From Desarmillaria ectypa (taxonomy: Eukaryota > Basidiomycota > Agaricomycetes > Agaricales > Physalacriaceae), in the NCBI GenBank assembly GCA_030407005.1, contig JAUDYN010000009.1, forward strand, positions 1,178,001-1,242,000: a stretch of 64,000 nucleotides of DNA, in the 5' to 3' direction. The position numbers were made by a program, and so were the translations under genes. Positions 59,188 through 64,000 of the stretch are shown piece after piece. Numbering within the stretch: the first letter of the stretch is position 1; each line of letters begins with the position of its first letter. The notes beneath the pieces are model-generated. The model saw only the letters and a list, made by a program, of their open reading frames with translations, made no database searches and was not told the origin of the DNA.

Positions 59188-59736
59188 TCATCCACAATGA
59201 TGACAGTGGTCATCTGGCTTACAACCAAGAGCCTTAAGGATAGCATAGACATCCTTTACAGTCTGGATGTAGACGGTGATGAGCTGAGACACATTATGTT
59301 CAACATTGAAGAAGCAGCAGCATGCTTCAATATGGTGTGCCATAGTTGATGTCTCAAAGAGTGTAACAAATCCCTTCCAAGCATCCAGGGTAGTATCAGC
59401 CTCAAGGATAGGCTGCTGAGAGTCCTCCTTAATCATACCCAGGAGATGGATCTGCATGAAATTATCCAGGTCCATCTTCAAAGCAGGAACAGACTTTACA
59501 CTAGTGTTAGTGACATAGGAGGCACTAATACTCTTGAACCACATCTTCATGAAATGGGAGAAGGTGAACCAGTTCTTCTCTGAAACCAGGCCATTTTTAT
59601 TGGTCCAGACAGTAAGAGAATGAATACTGGCTGAGGTGACAATAGGGGACTGGGTGACAGAGGCTGGATCAGGCATGATTGTGATAGTGTGACTGTGACA
59701 GCAGCAGAAGAGGAGAAAGTGCTGAAAATATGGCAA
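59188..59736 (-). CDS. TE-M Gag (copia type) ending in a zinc-knuckle remnant
   Basis: 182-codon open frame. The start may be the first ATG (59736) or the second, MPDPASVTQ, 20 codons later, which removes a hydrophobic lead. The core DTTLDAWKGFVTLFETSTMA and SQLITVYIQTVKDVYAIL match the copia-type Gag pattern (A-W-L-F-E then I-YI-L). The C-terminus CHHCG runs into TGA, then QNHMQST, so the CX2CX4H of a knuckle is visible across the stop and the last Cys is missing. Gag would form the particle. The frame is unusually intact given the divergence of the LTRs. Confidence 0.7.
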   Translation of the reverse strand: MPYFQHFLLFCCCHSHTITIMPDPASVTQSPIVTSASIHSLTVWTNKNGLVSEKNWFTFSHFMKMWFKSISASYVTNTSVKSVPALKMDLDNFMQIHLLGMIKEDSQQPILEADTTLDAWKGFVTLFETSTMAHHIEACCCFFNVEHNVSQLITVYIQTVKDVYAILKALGCKPDDHCHHCG

Positions 59737-59886
59737 GACAAATAGATCTGAGAGTGGGTGGATGAATATCTATAGAGACTTCTGAGAGATGAAATAGGAT
59801 GGATTGAGAGGCAGAATGGGTTGGAATGAAAGTGGAGGTTCAGAGTGATGTTGACAAGTATCTGAATGAACTTTTGAGGGGGGCCA

Positions 59887-59898
59887 GGGCTCATAACC
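59887..59898 (-). promoter_or_regulatory. TE-M primer-binding site for half tRNA-iMet
   Basis: Sense GGTTATGAGCCC directly follows the 5' LTR. It is complementary to GGGCTCATAACC, the anticodon stem-loop of initiator tRNA-Met (CAT anticodon). Copia-type elements prime from the cleaved 5' half of this tRNA, so position and sequence both fit. Confidence 0.8.
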
Positions 59899-60073
59899 TG
59901 TTGCAGGAAATGAGGCTAGGAAAAGGCAGAGAGAGGGAAGAAGGACTAAGAGAGAGAGAGAAGCTTAGACACAGACATGAACATGCAGATGATTGTTAGA
60001 TTGGACAGTACTGCAGAGCTATATAATCATGTTTGTACCTATTGACTATAGATGACTTCAGCATATTACAACA
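59899..60073 (-). repeat. TE-M 5' LTR
   Basis: 175 bp, TGTTGCAGGAAATGAGG to ATTACAACA, followed by the target duplication TTACT. It should hold the element's promoter, but I could not place a clear TATA box. Confidence 0.92.
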
Positions 60074-60159
60074 TTACTGGCCACAGAAGAGTGTGGTCAG
60101 CTTCAGATAGAATGGTGAAGGTATCTGACATTTTAAGAAAAACTTTGACTCAAGGGTTT

Positions 60160-60173
60160 GAGTTCAAATATAC
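60160..60173 (-). promoter_or_regulatory. TE-N primer-binding site
   Basis: Sense GTATATTTGAACTC directly after the 5' LTR. The LTR segment AGTTCAAGTAT (sense, 60419-60409) pairs with ATATTTGAACT over 10 of 11 bases plus a G:U pair, and begins 32 nt after TATATAAG. A CG in the ancestor (ATATTCGAACT) would explain all variants in TE-B and TE-N. Confidence 0.5.
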
Positions 60174-60535
60174 TATTAGAGTTATACTAATAGAGATAGT
60201 AACAAATGCATATAGCAGAGGCCATGAAAATGTGAGGGCCTTGGCAAAGCTATTAGCAATATCACCCTTAAGCTGAAGCCCTAAGGATGAGTATCAATGG
60301 AAGTCCATGGAGACAAGAGTAGTTAGGGACAAGAGTTAGTCCTATGGATCAGAGTTCACAGACTGAAAATGATAGTGAGGGAGAAAGAGTATTAGCTGAA
60401 TCAAGTTGATACTTGAACTGAGGTAGTACATGTAATTCTACATCTTATATACTGGTTTGTAGTCCAAGTTAAGTCCTATTCATTACTGTATTGGAATCTA
60501 GAGAAGTCGGGATTTCTAGAGGCTCCAACATAACA
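60174..60535 (-). repeat. TE-N 5' LTR
   Basis: 362 bp, sense TGTTATGTTGGAGCC to ACTCTAATA. TATATAAG (sense) is at 60444-60451. It aligns with 11374-11685 (opposite strand) apart from a deletion of about 45 bp in the latter. Confidence 0.8.
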
Positions 60536-61078
60536 CCCATTTGTTACTAATATGGGTTCTGGAATTGATAAATGAATAAGTAGGTGAAATAGAAATGAAA
60601 TAGTAATTGGAATAACAAATGAAAACTGGGAATTGGAGGCCACGGAGGCTGACAAGGTTGAGTCCAAGATTAAGGGAATTAGTTGAAGTGTGGTTTGAAT
60701 CAGAGGTCCACAGCATGAGCATGACAGGACCATCCAATGAAGAAACCTTGTATTTGGTGAGAATTTCACTCAACATACGAAATGTAATTTATCAGCATTC
60801 TTTTGCAGTGTGGCCAGTTCCTCAGGTGAAACAGAAGAAAGTAGACTAGCATCAAGAACTGATGAGGAGAGGGGTAAAGGTGACAAGGAGCAGAGCAATG
60901 ATGAGGGAAAGCAAAGCGACACTATTGAAAGTGTCCAACCACATGCTGGTGTTTGAATGGAGCCAGCATTTCCCATTTGACCGGTTGGTAGTGGTTGCGT
61001 CTGAAAATATTACAATGGTCAAATCATACAATGCACCTAATACGTATTACCAGTAAATAACTTATCTGCAGTCAAGGA
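60536..61078. other. Host DNA between the TE cluster and SMC2
   Basis: CG dinucleotides reappear here and no transposon motif is seen. It includes a possible plus-strand exon (next entry) and the 3' flank of SMC2. Since SMC2 is on the minus strand, any plus-strand gene here would converge on it. Confidence 0.5.
60619..60956 (+). other. Possible 3' end of a truncated host gene
   Basis: A frame from 60619 includes LRELVEVWFESEVHSMSMTG and stays open to 60849. Alternatively, a 52-nt intron with GT-AG ends (60757-60808), the same size as SMC2 introns, would join to a 48-codon polar terminal exon (SSGETEESRLASRTDEERG onward, stop at 60954-60956). I could not connect the two in one frame. It may be the tail of a gene cut off by TE-N. 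Confidence 0.25.
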
Positions 61079-64000
61079 TCATCTTCTCCTGCCTCCCCTT
61101 CCCTCCTGGCCCTCCTCCGCATACAGTGTCGATCCACTCCTACTAGCGGTCCGCTCGACAATCGATGTCCCATCCCTAAACCTTGCCCTGAACAGCACAT
61201 TTGCATTTGTAAACAACCCCTCCTTCAATGACACCACGATAAACTGCGACCCTTTGAACCGGGTCCGGAATAGATGCCCGATGTGCTGCGTATGTGACAG
61301 ATCCAGCGCGGCGTCGATCTCGTCGAGGATGTACATTGGCGCAGGTTTGAATTGGAGCAAGGCCATGATAAGCGACAGAGCAATGAGGGATCTAGACCAG
61401 TGTCAGATCCACGTAAACGAGGTAAATGTGTCCTTGATTTTTGCGTACCTCTGCCCTCCACTCAACTCCGTCAAGCTCTGCTTCCACACCGTGCCGAGCT
61501 GGACTTTGACTTCTAGGCCCTCAGTCATGTCGAGGCCTTCGGGCGGTTGGAGCTTGGCGTAATTTCCTGGCAGGAGCTCTCGGAAGATCTCGCCAAAGTC
61601 CCTGGTGTGCGACGTCAGCATTGGGGATCAATCAAATGAGTAGCCGAAAGACCTACTTAGACACCTTCGTCCACGTATTCTGAAGTGCATCCCGCTTATA
61701 TCGATCAAGCTCCTCGATAGTCTGTTCAATCTTCTTTTTGTCACCCAGCACTGTCTCAAGCATCTTTTGTAAAGATGACTCCTTCTTTTCAACGCTACAA
61801 GGCCCGATCAGCCAGCCATAAGGAAACAAATACGAAAATACTAACTCATCAATCATATTCACCACCTTATAATTAATCTTCTTCTTCTGCGCCTTCTGCT
61901 TGTTCTCCAGCTCGATCACCTCCTCCCTGAGTTTGCTCATATCACACTGCCGAAAGTCATACTTGCCTCCGGGTCTGTTGAACTGACTAGAAATGGGACA
62001 CATCAGCTCAAGCTCCCAGAGAGGAAGCAAGACCTACTCGTGCTCCTGCAAAATCCACTCGTAATTCTTCTCCAGCGAATCAACCTGATGGACTGAGGCT
62101 TTCCGCTCCTTTTCCAAATTCTGTATCGCATGGTCCAACTTGGTCAAATCAGCATCAGCGTCAACAATGGCCTTCTTCTTTGCCCTGATGACCCCTTCGA
62201 GCTCCTTCTGTTGACCGTCAAACCGGAAGAGCGTCGCCCGTTCTTGTTCAAGCTCATGGTATGCTGTCTCATACAGCCTCTATTTATGACGCTCAGTCGG
62301 TATCGGCCAAGAAAGCAGTGTGATCAAAGTACCTGTTCATTCGCAACGCGCTGCACGAGTCTCTCAAGCTCCTTTCGTAGTTTGGCACCACCTGCGACAA
62401 CCTCCTCAAGTGTGGCCTTCGCAGTGTTGATATCGGCTTGCATTTGCTCTTCCGTGACCATCAGCGTCTCTTCGTCTACAGCAGGAATAAATATGGCAGA
62501 CCTAGCTCCAGCGCCGCAGTTTGCAGCTCCTTTTGCGTTTCTTTCACCACTACAGCATGCTTCTGTAGCGCCGCCTTTTGCTTCTGGATACCGGCCTAAA
62601 ACAATACATTAGCAAAATACTCGACTCCAAGCAGCATTGCAGCTCAACACCTTTAACTCATCGATCTTGCCATCCTTGTTATTCTTGAACTCGTCCATGT
62701 CGCGTTGAAGCTTCTTGCATTCCTGTTCGGCTGCCTTTTGCTTCTCCTTCGCATCATGGACGTTCTTCTGCAGCGTTTGAATGCTCTGTAATAGTGTCTT
62801 GATATCTTCCTCGAGCTACATATACAGTCAGGCTCAGTCCACTCGAGAATAAGCATGAACTCTTACCCTACCAGCAGTACTTCCCCCAACCTGACCTTCC
62901 AATAACTGTAACTCATGCTCCTTCATCTCAATCTGCCTCTCCAAGGCCTTCCAATCTGCCCTCTTCTTTCGGTTCTTCTCTCCGCTTGTCTCATGTACCG
63001 TCAGCTGGTCCTGGATATCGGCTAGCTTCGCCTCTGCATCGATGAGCTCCTGCACCCTCAACAATACACCACTACTCTGCGACGCCGACCCTCCACTCAA
63101 CGTCCCCGAAGGCTCGTACACATCACCCTCCAACGTCACGGCACGCGCTCCAATCTCCCTGTTGAACGTCACAGTCTTCGCCGTCTGAGCGTCCTCGCAG
63201 ACGAAGGTGCTTCCAAACGCGTACGCCATGGCATTCTTCACCTCGTCAGGGTAGCCAACCAATGAGAGTGCAACCTTGGCTTTTCCCGGCACGAGCTGTT
63301 CTACTCGAGAGACCTTTTGAGGAGGGACCGAGGAGGGCTGAATCTTGTTGAGAGGAATAATCGTCACTTTCTTTCGAAGGTTCCCGTTTGTCAGTAGGTC
63401 CTTACCGACTTTCTCATCCTTGACGACGACGTTGTACAGCCGTCCACCAGCTGTAGCCTCCAAAGCGGCGGCTTTATTGTAGTTGTCCTTGTCGAGGGAG
63501 ACGAGCGTCGCTAGACGACCCTTAACGTTCCGCCGGTCGAAGTTGGGTGGTGCCTGGTAATCAAAGTCAAGCCCTCCTAGATTCTGCTTGACGTAGTCGC
63601 GTCTCTGTCCAAGCGAGGTCACAAAAGTATGATTCGCAAAGAAAGACGACTTACGTCGATGAGCTGGCGAACAAGGGCTTTCAGCTCCCCAAGTCGGCTC
63701 TCGAAAGTCTCCTCCATTTCCCTGTTCCATCCGCATCTTTCGACCTGCTGCCTATATCGCTCGAGCTCTGTCTTGAGTGCTTGAATCTTCCGCTTGCCTT
63801 CCCCCGCGTCACGTTCGACCTCCTTCCACCGATTTTGTCGATCCTTGAGGTCCTTCTCCTGCATCGACAGCGTAATTCTGCTCTGACCTTCCTCTGCTCG
63901 GGCCTGGGCAACCTTGGCTCGCACTTCTGCGATCTGGCCCAAGTAACCTCCGCCGTTAGTATTTGTACTGCTCGAAGAAAGCCCAGTTAACAATGACTGC
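61079..64000 (-). CDS. SMC2: SMC2, condensin ATPase subunit (C-terminal two thirds)
   Basis: SMC2 pairs with SMC4 at the hinge to form the condensin core that compacts mitotic chromosomes. About 814 residues lie in the window; the N-terminal Walker A half is beyond base 64000. Exons (minus): 64000-63655, 63604-62867, 62815-62651, 62595-62502, 62448-62333, 62279-62038, 61986-61846, 61794-61657, 61601-61449, 61391-61079. All junctions are GT-AG with introns of 50-57 nt, and the joined length keeps one frame. Coiled coil comes first ([18 protein letters not shown]), then the hinge at about 63560-63050 ([37 protein letters not shown]), then coiled coil and the ATPase head: [15 protein letters not shown], signature LSGGQR split by the last intron, and Walker [13 protein letters not shown] near 61300-61336. 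The stop is TGA at 61079. One boundary (62449-62501) is less certain: a 26-nt intron using the same donor is also in frame. Confidence 0.95.

Larger units (their letters stand above)
58714..60073 (-). mobile_element. TE-M: small copia-like, gag-only LTR element
   Basis: 1,360-bp element with 175-bp LTRs (58714-58888, 59899-60073) and the target duplication TTACT on both sides (58709-58713, 60074-60078). It holds a single gag-like ORF on the minus strand and no RT, integrase or protease. The primer site matches the anticodon arm of initiator tRNA-Met, as in Drosophila copia. It must have relied on enzymes made by another element. Confidence 0.9.
57976..60535 (-). mobile_element. TE-N: second copy of the TE-B family, split by TE-M
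   Basis: 5' end of a Ty3 element on the minus strand: 5' LTR (60174-60535), primer site, leader and gag (to 57976). TE-M is inserted at 58714-60073. Removing TE-M restores sequence that aligns without a gap to TE-B at 6640-6700, proving the insertion. Its right end, 60535, marks the boundary with host DNA next to SMC2. Confidence 0.8.

Noticed and set aside
1..60535. Classical RIP (CpA-directed, as in Neurospora)
   Set aside because: LTR-pair differences point to CpG sites, and CG rather than CA is depleted (CA/TG are in excess). This fits CpG methylation and deamination better; a quantitative index was not computed.
62130..62612. Plus-strand ORF of 160 codons within SMC2
   Set aside because: Antisense to a coiled-coil region of SMC2 whose exons join in frame; no independent motif.
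1..64000. CRISPR arrays, rRNA genes, bacterial operons
   Set aside because: No regular spaced repeats, no rRNA-like sequence, and spliced eukaryotic coding structure throughout.

Overview
The window is a fungal transposon graveyard about 60 kb long, with one host gene at its right edge. The host gene is the C-terminal two thirds of the condensin ATPase SMC2 (minus strand, 61079 to beyond 64000). It is split by nine introns of only 50-57 nt, which fits a basidiomycete of the mushroom-forming type (Agaricomycetes). The transposon families fit the same group. I cannot name a species. SMC2 is rich in CG dinucleotides, while nearly everything to its left is CG-poor and TG/CA-rich, as expected of DNA long silenced by CpG methylation.

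Layout, left to right. TE-A (1-6065, minus) is a Ty3/gypsy element cut by the window edge. TE-B (6414-11685, plus) is an old element of a second Ty3 family; a Lys-rich coding relic on the minus strand lies inside it. TE-C and TE-D (11741-16735, minus) are fragments carrying LTRs and integrase. From 16736 to 24500 there are three gag-bearing fragments in alternating orientation (TE-E plus, TE-F minus, TE-G plus). TE-H (26292-34209) and TE-I (34463-42800) are two structurally complete Ty3 elements on the minus strand. Each has two LTRs and a 5-bp target duplication, and both landed in one older element, TE-J. TE-K (about 43615-48913, plus) is a decayed gag-pol. A 0.7-0.9 kb repeat with LTR-like ends, R, occurs three times. 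From 49837 to 53600 there are unrecognised coding relics. TE-L (53600-57235, minus) is a pol of another Ty3 group. TE-N (57976-60535, minus) is a second copy of the TE-B family, and TE-M, a 1.36 kb copia-like gag-only element, is inserted into it.

How the parts work. The main Ty3 elements are chromoviruses: Gag with a CCHC knuckle, then protease, reverse transcriptase, RNase H, integrase with HHCC and D-D-35-E motifs, and a chromodomain. Four of them have a primer-binding site next to the 5' LTR that is complementary to sequence about 33 nt downstream of a TATA box in the LTR. This is the arrangement of Tf1/sushi-type self-priming, with no tRNA primer. The TE-M element instead matches the anticodon arm of initiator tRNA-Met, as copia does.

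The strongest candidate for something undescribed is a 33-nt hairpin. It begins on the last base of the gag UAG stop codon in all seven gag copies seen here, and the pol ATG lies in or just after its 3' strand. The better-preserved copies differ by compensating base pairs, so the structure appears to be selected. Termination-reinitiation (or another recoding step) at this hairpin is a reasonable inference for how Pol is made.
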